Shown piece by piece: positions 51,294-60,006 of a DNA stretch of 64,000 nucleotides (the stretch's first letter is position 1; every line of letters begins with the position of its first letter). Both the position numbers and the translations under genes were made by a program. The notes below the pieces were generated by a model that had not been told where the DNA came from, did not search any database, and worked only from the letters and a program-made list of their open reading frames with translations. This DNA is from Streptococcus sp. oral taxon 431 (GTDB taxonomy: Bacteria > Bacillota > Bacilli > Lactobacillales > Streptococcaceae): contig NZ_CP014264.1 in NCBI RefSeq assembly GCF_001553685.1, forward strand, positions 132,001-196,000, read 5' to 3'.

Positions 51294-51727
51294 TAGAGAT
51301 TAAACGAATCCAACAGCGACCTGACTTGGCCCAAGCCATCTACGCTGTTATGGTAGATGTGTATCCAGTCAGCCCTTGGACTCTGGAACAAATCCAAGCA
51401 GACCTGTCCCAAGACCAGACCTGGTATGCTCTAGCTTATGATGGGGAAGAAGTGATTGGTTTTTTAGCTCTTCAGGAGAATCTCTTTGAAGCAGAAGTCT
51501 TGCAAATCGCTGTCAAAGAAGCCTATCAGGGTCAGGGAATTGCGTCAGCCTTGTTTGCGACATTGCCGACAGATAAGGAGATTTTCCTCGAAGTCAGGAA
51601 GTCAAATCACATAGCGCAAGCATTTTACAAGAAAGAAAAGATGGCGATCATCGCTGAGCGCAAGGCCTACTACCATGATCCAGTTGAGGATGCCATTATC
51701 ATGAAGAGAGAAATAGATGAAGGATAG
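51290..51727 (+). CDS. rimI: Ribosomal protein N-acetyltransferase RimI-like
   Basis: The 145-aa GNAT protein shows the acetyl-CoA loop [20 protein letters not shown] and the late [19 protein letters not shown]. RimI acetylates the N-terminus of ribosomal protein S18. Its place between tsaB and tsaD is typical of streptococci. It overlaps tsaB by 4 nt and tsaD by 11 nt. Confidence 0.92.
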   Translation: MIEIKRIQQRPDLAQAIYAVMVDVYPVSPWTLEQIQADLSQDQTWYALAYDGEEVIGFLALQENLFEAEVLQIAVKEAYQGQGIASALFATLPTDKEIFLEVRKSNHIAQAFYKKEKMAIIAERKAYYHDPVEDAIIMKREIDEG

Positions 51728-52727
51728 ATATATTTTAGCATTTGAAACATCCTGTGATGAGACTAGTGTCGCCGTCTTAAAAAACGACGACGAGCTCTTA
51801 TCCAATGTCATTGCTAGTCAAATTGAGAGTCACAAACGTTTTGGTGGCGTAGTTCCAGAAGTAGCCAGTCGTCACCACGTCGAGGTCATTACAGCCTGTA
51901 TCGAGGAGGCACTGGTAGAAGCAGGGATTAGCGAAGAAGATGTGACAGCAGTTGCGGTTACCTATGGTCCTGGCTTAGTCGGAGCCTTGCTAGTTGGTTT
52001 GTCAGCTGCCAAGGCCTTTGCTTGGGCACATGGATTACCTCTAATTCCCGTTAATCACATGGCTGGCCACCTCATGGCAGCCCAGAGTGTCGAACCTTTG
52101 GAGTTTCCCTTGCTGGCCCTTTTAGTCAGTGGTGGACATACTGAGTTGGTCTATGTTTCTGAGGCTGGAGATTATAAGATAGTTGGAGAAACACGTGATG
52201 ATGCGGTTGGTGAGGCCTACGATAAGGTCGGTCGAGTCATGGGCTTGACCTATCCAGCAGGTCGGGAGATTGACGAGTTGGCCCATCAAGGTCAGGATGT
52301 TTATGATTTCCCTCGTGCTATGATTAAGGAGGATAATCTGGAATTTTCATTCTCAGGTTTGAAGTCTGCCTTTATCAATCTTCACCACAATGCCGAGCAA
52401 AAGGGAGAAAACTTGTCCACAGAGGACTTGTGTGCCTCCTTCCAAGCAGCAGTGATGGATATTCTTATGGCCAAAACTAAGAAGGCTTTGGAGAAATACC
52501 CTGTTAAAACCCTTGTCGTGGCTGGTGGTGTAGCAGCTAATAAAGGTCTCAGAGAACGCCTAGCAGCTGAAATCACAGACGTCAAGGTTATTATTCCACC
52601 TCTGCGACTTTGCGGAGACAATGCGGGTATGATTGCTTATGCTAGTGTTAGCGAGTGGAATAAAGAAAACTTTGCAGGCTTGGAGCTAAATGCCAAGCCA
52701 AGTCTCGCTTTTGATACCATAGAATAA
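51717..52727 (+). CDS. tsaD: tRNA threonylcarbamoyladenosine transferase TsaD
   Basis: Transfers threonylcarbamoyl to A37 of tRNA with TsaB/TsaE. The 336-aa protein has [14 protein letters not shown], the metal-binding His pair in [25 protein letters not shown] and [16 protein letters not shown]. Normal length for the Kae1/TsaD family. A terminator follows at 52726-52752. Confidence 0.96.
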   Translation: MKDRYILAFETSCDETSVAVLKNDDELLSNVIASQIESHKRFGGVVPEVASRHHVEVITACIEEALVEAGISEEDVTAVAVTYGPGLVGALLVGLSAAKAFAWAHGLPLIPVNHMAGHLMAAQSVEPLEFPLLALLVSGGHTELVYVSEAGDYKIVGETRDDAVGEAYDKVGRVMGLTYPAGREIDELAHQGQDVYDFPRAMIKEDNLEFSFSGLKSAFINLHHNAEQKGENLSTEDLCASFQAAVMDILMAKTKKALEKYPVKTLVVAGGVAANKGLRERLAAEITDVKVIIPPLRLCGDNAGMIAYASVSEWNKENFAGLELNAKPSLAFDTIE

Positions 52728-52752
52728 AGAGTCAGCTTTAGGCTGGCTTTTT
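52726..52752 (+). terminator. Terminator after tsaD
   Basis: An 11-bp stem with G-U pairs (aaagagtcagc / gctggcttttt) overlaps the stop codon and ends in T residues. Confidence 0.8.
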
Positions 52753-52793
52753 TGCTAAAATATTTTATAATATATTAAAAAAGTAAAAGTTTT

Positions 52794-52801
52794 TACGAAT
52801 A
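52794..52801 (+). promoter_or_regulatory. Exact TACGAATA competence-box match before the Rgg gene
   Basis: TACGAATA, identical to the ComX-box consensus, lies 38 nt before the regulator start and follows GTTTT. The spacing resembles real cin boxes, but one 8-mer in AT-rich DNA may be chance. Confidence 0.35.
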
Positions 52802-52838
52802 GAATAGTAAAGGGAATCTTAAAAAAGGGAGTTTGACC

Positions 52839-53702
52839 ATGATTGAAAAACAGGAATTAGGAGAATTTTACAAGGAATTGCGCCTAGCTAGAAAGCTTAA
52901 GCAGTCAGACGTAGCTTGTGCTGGACTAACAGCCTCTCAGCTATCCAAGTTTGAACTAGGGCAGTCCATGTTGTCTGCAGATAAGCTTATATTAGCTATT
53001 CAAGGGATAAATATGACCTTTGATGAGTTTGGGCACAAACTCAACAACTACCAAGAATCTCCACATATGCGAATTGGTAGAAGGATTGTGGATCGCTTTG
53101 CCCATCAAGATATCGCTGGTTTAGAGCAACTGTTAGAGGAAGTCGAGCAAGAACAGATGGCGCAGACCTATCGTCGTTTGAATGCTATTGTGATCAAAGA
53201 TGCTATCCATTCCTTGGATAAAAACTATCCGCTAGAAGAAGAGGATAGTGAGTTTTTGACTAGCTACCTCTATGCTATTGAGTCTTGGACCTGGTTTGAA
53301 CTCTATATCTTTTGCAATACTATGCCTTTTTTGAGCAACCAAGATTTGATCTTTTTATCAACCTCCTTACTCGAAAAATCTAAGGAATTTAAAGAGTTAG
53401 TCCACAATCGACTGTATATGAAAAGTGGCTATCTCAATATCATCTCAGAGTTCATGGAGCGCAAACTTTTCTCCTACATTCCAATCTTTGAAGCTGAGTT
53501 GGAGAGTATGCTCCGTCCGTATGATGTTTTTGAGAAAGTATCATGGCAATTTTTAAAGAAATTGAGTGTTTTCCTTCAAACAAAGGGAAGTAATCGAAAA
53601 GAGATTGAACACTTTATCCAATCTCTGCAAATATTAGAAAATCCACAATTAACAGCCCTTTTTGAATTACGCTTCCAGCAGTACAAAGCACTTATCGATT
53701 AG
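52839..53702 (+). CDS. Rgg/MutR-family transcriptional regulator
   Basis: The 287-aa protein has an XRE-type helix-turn-helix at about residues 8-65 (LGEFYKELRLARKLKQSDVA, LTASQLSKFELGQSM) and a long TPR-like alpha-helical C-terminus, the architecture and length of Rgg proteins that bind short hydrophobic peptides. ATG 52839 follows AAGGGAG. From memory this matches Rgg144 of pneumococcus, which controls the downstream genes. No convincing SHP peptide gene was found beside it. It probably regulates the four CPBP genes that follow. Confidence 0.85.
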   Translation: MIEKQELGEFYKELRLARKLKQSDVACAGLTASQLSKFELGQSMLSADKLILAIQGINMTFDEFGHKLNNYQESPHMRIGRRIVDRFAHQDIAGLEQLLEEVEQEQMAQTYRRLNAIVIKDAIHSLDKNYPLEEEDSEFLTSYLYAIESWTWFELYIFCNTMPFLSNQDLIFLSTSLLEKSKEFKELVHNRLYMKSGYLNIISEFMERKLFSYIPIFEAELESMLRPYDVFEKVSWQFLKKLSVFLQTKGSNRKEIEHFIQSLQILENPQLTALFELRFQQYKALID

Positions 53703-53706
53703 TTAG

Positions 53707-53757
53707 AAATCGCAAATGTGAAATTCCTATCAGAAAAAATGTCAAATATGCGATTTT
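53707..53757 (+). terminator. Terminator-like repeat after the Rgg gene
   Basis: aaatcgca (53707-53714) pairs with tgcgattt (53749-53756), followed by T residues. The loop is long, about 34 nt. Confidence 0.45.
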
Positions 53758-53777
53758 TTAAAATATGGAATTTTTCG

Positions 53778-53786
53778 TGTTATACT
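53778..53786 (+). promoter_or_regulatory. Promoter of the CPBP gene cluster
   Basis: Extended -10 TGTTATACT (TATACT at 53781-53786) 32 nt before ATG 53818, with a poor -35. This suggests activator dependence, consistent with Rgg control. Confidence 0.5.
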
Positions 53787-53817
53787 GTCTTCATTCCATA
53801 GTATAGGAGAAAAAAGA

Positions 53818-54486
53818 ATGAAAAAGATCATCTCACGCTACTACTTTTTTGTAGCCATTCTACTTGTCATTGCTTACCAGGAGTTCAGTAGTCTAATTTT
53901 ATACAGTGACTTTGCTGCTAGTCTATCTGGGTTTGCATTTTATCTGTCGGATATGATGTTGAATTTTCTTGTGGTTTTATTTGCTCTTCTTGCTATGATT
54001 TGGTCAGGAAGATGGCAACAAATCAACAGTAGAAAATTTAAAGGGACCTATCTTTTCTATTCCTTTTTAGCTTTTCTTGCTTTATTTATTTGGAATTTCG
54101 TTACATTTTTTCTATTTCCACCTACTCAAAATGGCCTTGCTTACCAACTCGCTGCTCCGACTTTTACAGGCGCTACGGCATTTTTGATGTATTTTTTCTA
54201 TCCTGTGATTGCAGGTCCCATTTTTGAAGAGATGATTTATCGTGGATTGGTGATGACCGCTTTGGAAAAAGGGAAAAAATGGGGACTGGATGTGCTTGGT
54301 TCTGCTGCTTTATTTGGAATTTTGCATATCAGTAATTATGGTTGGGTCTTGACAGACTTTTTCGTATATATGGGCGGTGGTATTATATTTGCGGTCTTGT
54401 TTAGAGTGACAAAGTCTATTTATTGGCCTATTGGACTGCATATAGTCTATAACGGTATCGGGCATATACTCCCGTTGCTGTTTTAG
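53818..54486 (+). CDS. CPBP (CAAX/Abi) family membrane protein, type A copy 1
   Basis: The 222-aa protein has six or so membrane helices and the family motifs FEEMIYRGLVMTAL (EExxxR) and LFGILHISN (FxxxH), with a late H in GLHIVYNGIGH. Bacterial CPBP proteins often give self-immunity to bacteriocins or mature peptides. It is nearly identical to the gene at 55299, including about the first 50 bases. It is first in a cluster of four such genes after an Rgg regulator. Confidence 0.85.
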   Translation: MKKIISRYYFFVAILLVIAYQEFSSLILYSDFAASLSGFAFYLSDMMLNFLVVLFALLAMIWSGRWQQINSRKFKGTYLFYSFLAFLALFIWNFVTFFLFPPTQNGLAYQLAAPTFTGATAFLMYFFYPVIAGPIFEEMIYRGLVMTALEKGKKWGLDVLGSAALFGILHISNYGWVLTDFFVYMGGGIIFAVLFRVTKSIYWPIGLHIVYNGIGHILPLLF

Positions 54487-54609
54487 AGGATTTTGAGAAT
54501 CATAAATCAAGGGAAGAATCCTCGTCGTGGTGCTTTTGCTTGGGTTGTAGATCCAACAGATGAGTTGTTTAAGCGTAGTAGAAGATAGGATACTATAGGA
54601 GTTGATTAA
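54487..54609 (+). pseudogene. Coding-like spacer remnant 1 in the CPBP cluster
   Basis: In one frame from a TTG at about 54495 the spacer reads INQGKNPRRGAFAWVVDPTD and onward for about 30 codons to TAG. The spacer at 55968-56084 reads the similar INQGMSPNRSAYDWMRW. Conservation between the two copies suggests a small gene or its remnant. No good start codon or leader is present. Confidence 0.35.
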
Positions 54610-55287
54610 ATGAAGAAAATGAAAGAAATGAAATTTCACCTAGCAACTGGCTTGTTACTTTTGACCTATTACCTCATTTTTAATGTCATACCAGACTTAG
54701 ATTTTACTGTGGCTTTGTCTGATGAGATCTACTATGTGTTCCAGGTTTTATTGGTACTTATTCTGGGAACTGTATCTACAATTATTTTTGTCAAAAGTGA
54801 ACATTGGAAAGAGTATGGTCGTTTCCAGTTTCGTTGGTCTTACCTAGGTGTTTTCTTTCTTTCTTTTTTCTTATTATTTGTGTGGGCAAATCTAGCAACT
54901 CGTATCTTTCCTCGTACGCAAAATGGAAGTACGGTAGTGGAATTAGCCACCAGTTTGACAGGAATTAGCTATTTTATTACGCGTGTACTTTACGGTAGCC
55001 TTATCGCACCTGTAGCAGAAGAAATCGTGTGTCGTGGTTTTTTGATGACAAGCCTGTCTAAATTTAAAAACTACTATATTGATGTTCTTGTTTCTGCTGC
55101 CATATTTGGCGCTATGCATGTTTTACAGCATGGTTGGATAACGACGGATTTCATACTCTACTTTGTAATGGGCTTGATATTTTGCATGATGTTTCGATAT
55201 ACACGATCTATTTATTGGGCCATAGCTTTACATGCTTCATGGAATATCTTCTTAATCATTGTCAGTTTATTGGTGTTTGGATTTTAG
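54610..55287 (+). CDS. CPBP (CAAX/Abi) family membrane protein, type B copy 1
   Basis: The 225-aa membrane protein has the motifs AEEIVCRGFLMTSL and IFGAMHVLQHG and a final hydrophobic helix (WNIFLIIVSLLVFGF). The residue before Arg in EExxxR is Cys, where relatives have Tyr or Phe. It belongs to a different subtype from its neighbours at 53818 and 55299 and pairs with the gene at 56085. Probable bacteriocin-immunity or peptide-processing role, inferred. Confidence 0.85.
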   Translation: MKKMKEMKFHLATGLLLLTYYLIFNVIPDLDFTVALSDEIYYVFQVLLVLILGTVSTIIFVKSEHWKEYGRFQFRWSYLGVFFLSFFLLFVWANLATRIFPRTQNGSTVVELATSLTGISYFITRVLYGSLIAPVAEEIVCRGFLMTSLSKFKNYYIDVLVSAAIFGAMHVLQHGWITTDFILYFVMGLIFCMMFRYTRSIYWAIALHASWNIFLIIVSLLVFGF

Positions 55288-55298
55288 AAGGGTAATAT

Positions 55299-55967
55299 AT
55301 GAAAAAGATCATCTCACGCTACTACTTTTTTGTAGCCATTCTACTTGTCAATGCTTACCAGTACTTCAGTGGTCTAATTTTACACAGCGACTTTGCTGCT
55401 AGCCTATCTGACTTTAGCTATTATTTTTCGGATATGATGCTGCATTTTCTTGTAGTTCTATTTGCTACGATTGTAATGATTTGGTCAGGAAAATGGCAAA
55501 AAATCAATAGTAGAAAATTTAAAGGGTCCTATCTTTTCTATTCTTTTTTAGCTCTTCTTGCTTTTTTGGTCTGGAATTTCATTACATTTTTTATTTTCCC
55601 ATCTACCCAAAATGAAATTTCTTATCAACTGGATCTTCCTACTTTTACAGGCGCTACGGCATTTTTGATGTATTTTTTCTATCCTGTGATTGCAGGTCCC
55701 ATTTTTGAAGAGATGATCTATCGTGGATTGGTGATGACCGCTTTGGAAAAAGGGAAGAAATGGGGACTGGATGTACTTGGTTCGGCTGCTTTATTTGGAA
55801 TTCTGCATATCAGTAATCATGGTTGGGTTCTGACAGACTTTTTCGTATATATGGGTGGCGGTCTAATAATGGGAGTCTTTTTTAGAGTGACAAAGTCTAT
55901 TTATTGGCCTATTGGATTGCATATAGTCAATAACGCCATTCCTCAAATTCTACCATTGTTGTTTTAG
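55299..55967 (+). CDS. CPBP (CAAX/Abi) family membrane protein, type A copy 2
   Basis: The 222-aa duplicate of the protein encoded at 53818. The N-terminal 20 or so residues and the core from YQLDLPTFTGATAFLMY through EEMIYRG and GILHISNHG are almost unchanged, while helices around residues 20-105 differ. Catalytic Glu, Arg and His positions are intact. It starts 11 nt after the type B gene, so the cluster is probably one operon. Confidence 0.85.
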   Translation: MKKIISRYYFFVAILLVNAYQYFSGLILHSDFAASLSDFSYYFSDMMLHFLVVLFATIVMIWSGKWQKINSRKFKGSYLFYSFLALLAFLVWNFITFFIFPSTQNEISYQLDLPTFTGATAFLMYFFYPVIAGPIFEEMIYRGLVMTALEKGKKWGLDVLGSAALFGILHISNHGWVLTDFFVYMGGGLIMGVFFRVTKSIYWPIGLHIVNNAIPQILPLLF

Positions 55968-56084
55968 AGGTTTTTAAGAATCATAAATCAAGGGATGAGT
56001 CCTAATCGTAGTGCTTATGATTGGATGAGATGGATTTGGGGAAGTTTAGCTGGAAGATGGTGTAACTAAAACTTTAAAGGATCA
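55968..56084 (+). pseudogene. Coding-like spacer remnant 2 in the CPBP cluster
   Basis: This region is homologous to the spacer at 54487-54609 and reads INQGMSPNRSAYDWMRWIWG then SLAGRWCN before TAA. It has no clear start codon. Confidence 0.35.
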
Positions 56085-56762
56085 ATGATGAAAAGGAAAG
56101 AAACGAAATTTTACTTGACAACTGTTTTGATCATAGCCACCTATTACTTAATTTTTAATTTTGTAGCAAGGTTAGAATTTGTTAATCAATTATCAGATTC
56201 TGGGTTTTATGGCTTGCAAATTTTATTGATAGTTCTTGAGGGGATTACTGCTACTGTGGTTCTTGTAAAGAGTCAAGGTTGGAAAGAATGCGGTCGTTAC
56301 CAGTTTCGTTGGGCTTATCTGGGTGTCTTCTTTCTTTTCTTTATACTGATGTTTGTGTGGGTAAATATAACGACTCTGATTTTTCCTAGCACGCAAAATG
56401 GGAGCGAAATGATGAAAGAAGTTGCCAATTTGACAGGAATTAGCTACTTTATAATGCGCATTCTCTATGGCAGTCTCATTGCTCCTATCGTTGAAGAGTT
56501 GGTTTTTCGTGGGCTTCTAATGACAGCGTTGTCCAAATTTAAAAAGTATTATGTTGATGTCGTCGTTTCCTCCACACTCTTTAGTCTCATCCATGTTTTA
56601 CAATATGGATGGGTGTTAACAGACTTCATCGTTTATGCAGGTGCAGGTCTGTTACTCTCTATGCTATTTCGTTATACTCATTCAGTGTATTGGTCAATGG
56701 CTTTTCATATCTTGTGGAATACATTTTTAATCATTGCCAGTTTATTGGTATTTGGGTACTAA
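56085..56762 (+). CDS. CPBP (CAAX/Abi) family membrane protein, type B copy 2
   Basis: The 225-aa duplicate of the type B protein at 54610, with VEELVFRGLLMTAL, LIHVLQYG and an end WNTFLIIASLLVFGY. Here the EExxxR motif has the usual Phe. The weak AAAGGATCA ribosome site lies 7 nt before the ATG. It completes the A-B-A'-B' array, which arose by one duplication of a two-gene unit plus its spacer. Confidence 0.85.
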   Translation: MMKRKETKFYLTTVLIIATYYLIFNFVARLEFVNQLSDSGFYGLQILLIVLEGITATVVLVKSQGWKECGRYQFRWAYLGVFFLFFILMFVWVNITTLIFPSTQNGSEMMKEVANLTGISYFIMRILYGSLIAPIVEELVFRGLLMTALSKFKKYYVDVVVSSTLFSLIHVLQYGWVLTDFIVYAGAGLLLSMLFRYTHSVYWSMAFHILWNTFLIIASLLVFGY

Positions 56763-56790
56763 ATCTAAAATAGTTTATAAGTTGCATCGT

Positions 56791-56814
56791 AAGACTGGCC
56801 TCCCAGTCTTTTTC
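56791..56814 (+). terminator. Terminator after the CPBP cluster
   Basis: An 8-bp stem aagactgg / ccagtctt with loop cctc and a T4 run. Confidence 0.75.
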
Positions 56815-56923
56815 TGTTCTTGTCAATCAGCAGACTTTGTTCTATTTTACGAATATGTTATAATAATGTTTGCTGTGACTGTTTGAAAAGCAGTTGCTGA
56901 AGGAATGATTAGTGAGGAAGTTT

Positions 56924-57619
56924 ATGAAAGAAAAAGGATTTTGGGAAGGTGTGCAGGCAGCCATGCCGACGGCTCTGGGTTATGTTAGTATTGGCCTTGC
57001 CTGTGGGATTATCGGTTCGCCCTATGTGACACCAGTAGAAATGGGCCTAATGAGTCTCTTTGTCTATGCTGGAAGTGCCCAGTTTGCTATGATAGCCTTG
57101 ATAGCAGTTCAAGCCCCTGTGGCAGCTATTGCTATGACGGTCTTTTTGATTAATCTGCGTCTCTTTTTGTTGAGCTTACATGCGTCGACTTATTTCCGTC
57201 ATACCAGTCTTTGGCAAAACATCGGTATGTCTAGCCTCTTGACTGATGAGACCTATGGCGTTTTGATGGGCGAGTTGGTGCATACGGATAAGGTTAACCC
57301 CATGTGGATGCACGGGAACAACCTTAACAGCTATCTAGCCTGGTTTGTCGGAACTGTTGTCGGAACTGCTCTAGGTGGACTTCTACCAAATCCAGAAATT
57401 TTTGGCTTAGATTTTGCCCTAGTGGGGATGTTTATTGGGATTTTTACTTCCCAGTTTCAGATTATGCAAAAACGGATTCCTTTGCGCAATCTCTTCATAA
57501 TTTTAGCAGTTGTAGCTGTATCTTTCTTTTTGCTCTTGACGGTGGTGTCTCAGTCATTAGCTGTCTTGTTTGCGACCTTGCTAGGTTGTACCATGGGGGT
57601 GGTTTTGGATGGTCAGTAA
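56924..57619 (+). CDS. azlC: AzlC-family branched-chain amino acid exporter subunit
   Basis: The 231-aa membrane protein has GVQAAMPTALGYVSIGLACGII, the FVYAGSAQFAMIAL motif and DETYGVLMGE, all typical of AzlC. With AzlD it exports branched-chain amino acids or analogues. ATG 56924 has GAGG 7 nt upstream; a GTG at 56912, 8 nt after AAGGA, is an equal alternative that adds four residues. AzlD overlaps its end by 11 nt. Confidence 0.92.
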   Translation: MKEKGFWEGVQAAMPTALGYVSIGLACGIIGSPYVTPVEMGLMSLFVYAGSAQFAMIALIAVQAPVAAIAMTVFLINLRLFLLSLHASTYFRHTSLWQNIGMSSLLTDETYGVLMGELVHTDKVNPMWMHGNNLNSYLAWFVGTVVGTALGGLLPNPEIFGLDFALVGMFIGIFTSQFQIMQKRIPLRNLFIILAVVAVSFFLLLTVVSQSLAVLFATLLGCTMGVVLDGQ

Positions 57620-57932
57620 GTATATTTTAGTAGCAATTGTCTTTTCTGGCTTGGTGACCTGGATTCCAAGAATGATTCCTTTTATCCTAGCCAAGTACAA
57701 GGGTTTGCCACCTATTGTCGAGCGCTTTTTGAAATTTCTACCAGTTTCTATTATCTTTGCCTTGATTCTTTCAAGTGTTGTGGCAGGAAAAGTTGGAAGC
57801 CTTCCACAGATAAAGTGGTTAGACTTTTTAGCAGTCTTTCCAACGGCTTTTGTAGCCTTTCGCTATCGCAATCTGGTAGGGACTGTTCTCTTTGGGGTGG
57901 TCTTGATAGCAGTCCTACGTTTGGTCTTTTAA
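57609..57932 (+). CDS. azlD: AzlD-family small exporter subunit
   Basis: The 107-aa partner of AzlC has three to four hydrophobic segments and the family pattern WIPRMIPFIL ... FLKFLPVSIIFALILSSVV. The start overlaps azlC, so the two subunits are translated together and sit in the cytoplasmic membrane. Confidence 0.92.
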   Translation: MVSKYILVAIVFSGLVTWIPRMIPFILAKYKGLPPIVERFLKFLPVSIIFALILSSVVAGKVGSLPQIKWLDFLAVFPTAFVAFRYRNLVGTVLFGVVLIAVLRLVF

Positions 57933-58001
57933 TCAGCCATAAAGAAAACCTATCACAAATATAGAAATCATATAATAGCGTAATTCCTTTTTTTCTGTTA
58001 A

Positions 58002-58877
<876 letters not shown>

Positions 58878-58883
58878 GTTTGT

Positions 58884-58915
58884 AAATCATCCATTCTCTC
58901 GTAGGTGGATGATTT
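58884..58915 (+). terminator. Terminator after the substrate-binding lipoprotein gene
   Basis: A 10-bp perfect stem (aaatcatcca / tggatgattt) followed by ttgtcc. Confidence 0.65.
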
Positions 58916-58930
58916 TGTCCTCTTTGAGTA

Positions 58931-58947
58931 TATAGTTTTAAACTATA
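58931..58947. promoter_or_regulatory. MET-box (MtaR/MetR operator) before metQ
   Basis: tatagtttTaaactata is a perfect 17-nt palindrome, identical to the streptococcal MET-box consensus described for MtaR-controlled methionine genes. It lies 84 nt before metQ and implies methionine/homocysteine-dependent control. Confidence 0.8.
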
Positions 58948-59030
58948 AGTCTACCTATCTTAAAACAATTTGCTAAATCAAATAAAGTATGAGATACTAT
59001 TACAGTATTATTTTTAAAGGAGAACGAATC

Positions 59031-59885
59031 ATGAAAATCAAAAAATGGTTAGGCGTAGCAGCTATCGCTACAGTAGCAGGACTTGCACTTGCAGCTTGCG
59101 GAAATTCAGAAAAGAAAGCAGACAATGCAACTACAGTTAAAATTGCGACTGTTAACCGTAGCGGTTCAGAAGAAGCACGCTGGGACAAAGTTCAAGAATT
59201 GGTTGAAAAAGACGGAATTAAATTGGAATTCACAGAGTTTACAGACTACTCACAACCAAACAAAGCAACTGCTGATGGTGAAGTAGACTTGAACGCTTTC
59301 CAACACTATAACTTCTTGAACAACTGGAACAAAGAAAACGGTAAAGATCTTGTAGCGATTGCAGATACTTATATCTCACCAATCCGCCTTTACTCAGGTA
59401 AAAACGGAGAAGAAAACAAGTACACTAAAGTGGAAGAAATCCCAGCAAACGGAGAAATCGCTGTACCTAACGATGCTACTAACGAAAGTCGTGCTCTTTA
59501 CCTTCTTCAATCAGCTGGTTTGATCAAATTGGACGTTTCAGGAACTGCGCTTGCGACAATCGCAAACATCACAGAAAATCCAAAGAACTTGAAAATTACT
59601 GAATTAGACGCAAGTCAAACAGCTCGTTCATTGTCATCCGTTGATGCGGCTGTTGTCAACAACACTTTTGTTACAGAAGCAAAATTGGACTACAAGAAAG
59701 CACTCTTTAAAGAGCAAGCTGACGAAAACTCAAAACAATGGTACAACATCATCGTTGCGAAAAAAGATTGGGAATCATCACCTAAAGCTGATGCAATCAA
59801 GAAAATTATCGCAGCTTACCACACTGATGAAGTGAAAAAAGTTATCGAAGAAACTTCAGACGGCTTGGATCAACCAGTTTGGTAA
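59031..59885 (+). CDS. metQ: Methionine-binding lipoprotein MetQ
   Basis: The 284-aa NLPA-family lipoprotein has a signal ending in ALAAC (Cys at about residue 22), then DLNAFQHYNFLNNWN, IALPNDATN-like IAVPNDATNESRAL and the C-terminal YHTDEVKKVIEE. It delivers methionine to MetN-MetP. ATG 59031 has AAAGGAG 10 nt upstream; an in-frame ATG at 58989 lies before that site. The MET-box is just upstream. Confidence 0.95.
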   Translation: MKIKKWLGVAAIATVAGLALAACGNSEKKADNATTVKIATVNRSGSEEARWDKVQELVEKDGIKLEFTEFTDYSQPNKATADGEVDLNAFQHYNFLNNWNKENGKDLVAIADTYISPIRLYSGKNGEENKYTKVEEIPANGEIAVPNDATNESRALYLLQSAGLIKLDVSGTALATIANITENPKNLKITELDASQTARSLSSVDAAVVNNTFVTEAKLDYKKALFKEQADENSKQWYNIIVAKKDWESSPKADAIKKIIAAYHTDEVKKVIEETSDGLDQPVW

Positions 59886-59895
59886 TAAACACAGG

Positions 59896-59930
59896 GAGGT
59901 GGGAGAGATTTTTCCACCTCTTGCTTTTAT
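59896..59930 (+). terminator. Attenuating terminator after metQ
   Basis: gaggtgg (59896-59902) pairs with ccacctc (59914-59920), followed by ttgctttt. It may make MetQ more abundant than the downstream proteins. Confidence 0.6.
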
Positions 59931-60006
59931 ATAGAGACTAAAGAAAAGGAATATCCACTTGTATTGATTCCAAAGGTACAAGTCCTAGTAGAAAGGTAGA
60001 GAGAAA

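Noticed and set aside
52793-52840. A 15-codon antisense frame (MVKLPFLRFPLLFYS) next to the Rgg start, resembling a short hydrophobic peptide gene
   Set aside because: It has no ribosome site, begins inside the regulator gene and lacks the basic N-terminus usual for SHP precursors. It is best explained by AT-rich chance.
53766-53807. A 13-codon hydrophobic frame (MEFFVLYCLHSIV) before the first CPBP gene
   Set aside because: It overlaps the promoter -10 and has no ribosome site, so it would not be translated from that promoter.
53818-56762. The CPBP array as an assembly duplication artefact
   Set aside because: The copies differ throughout their middle parts and spacers, so they are true diverged duplicates.
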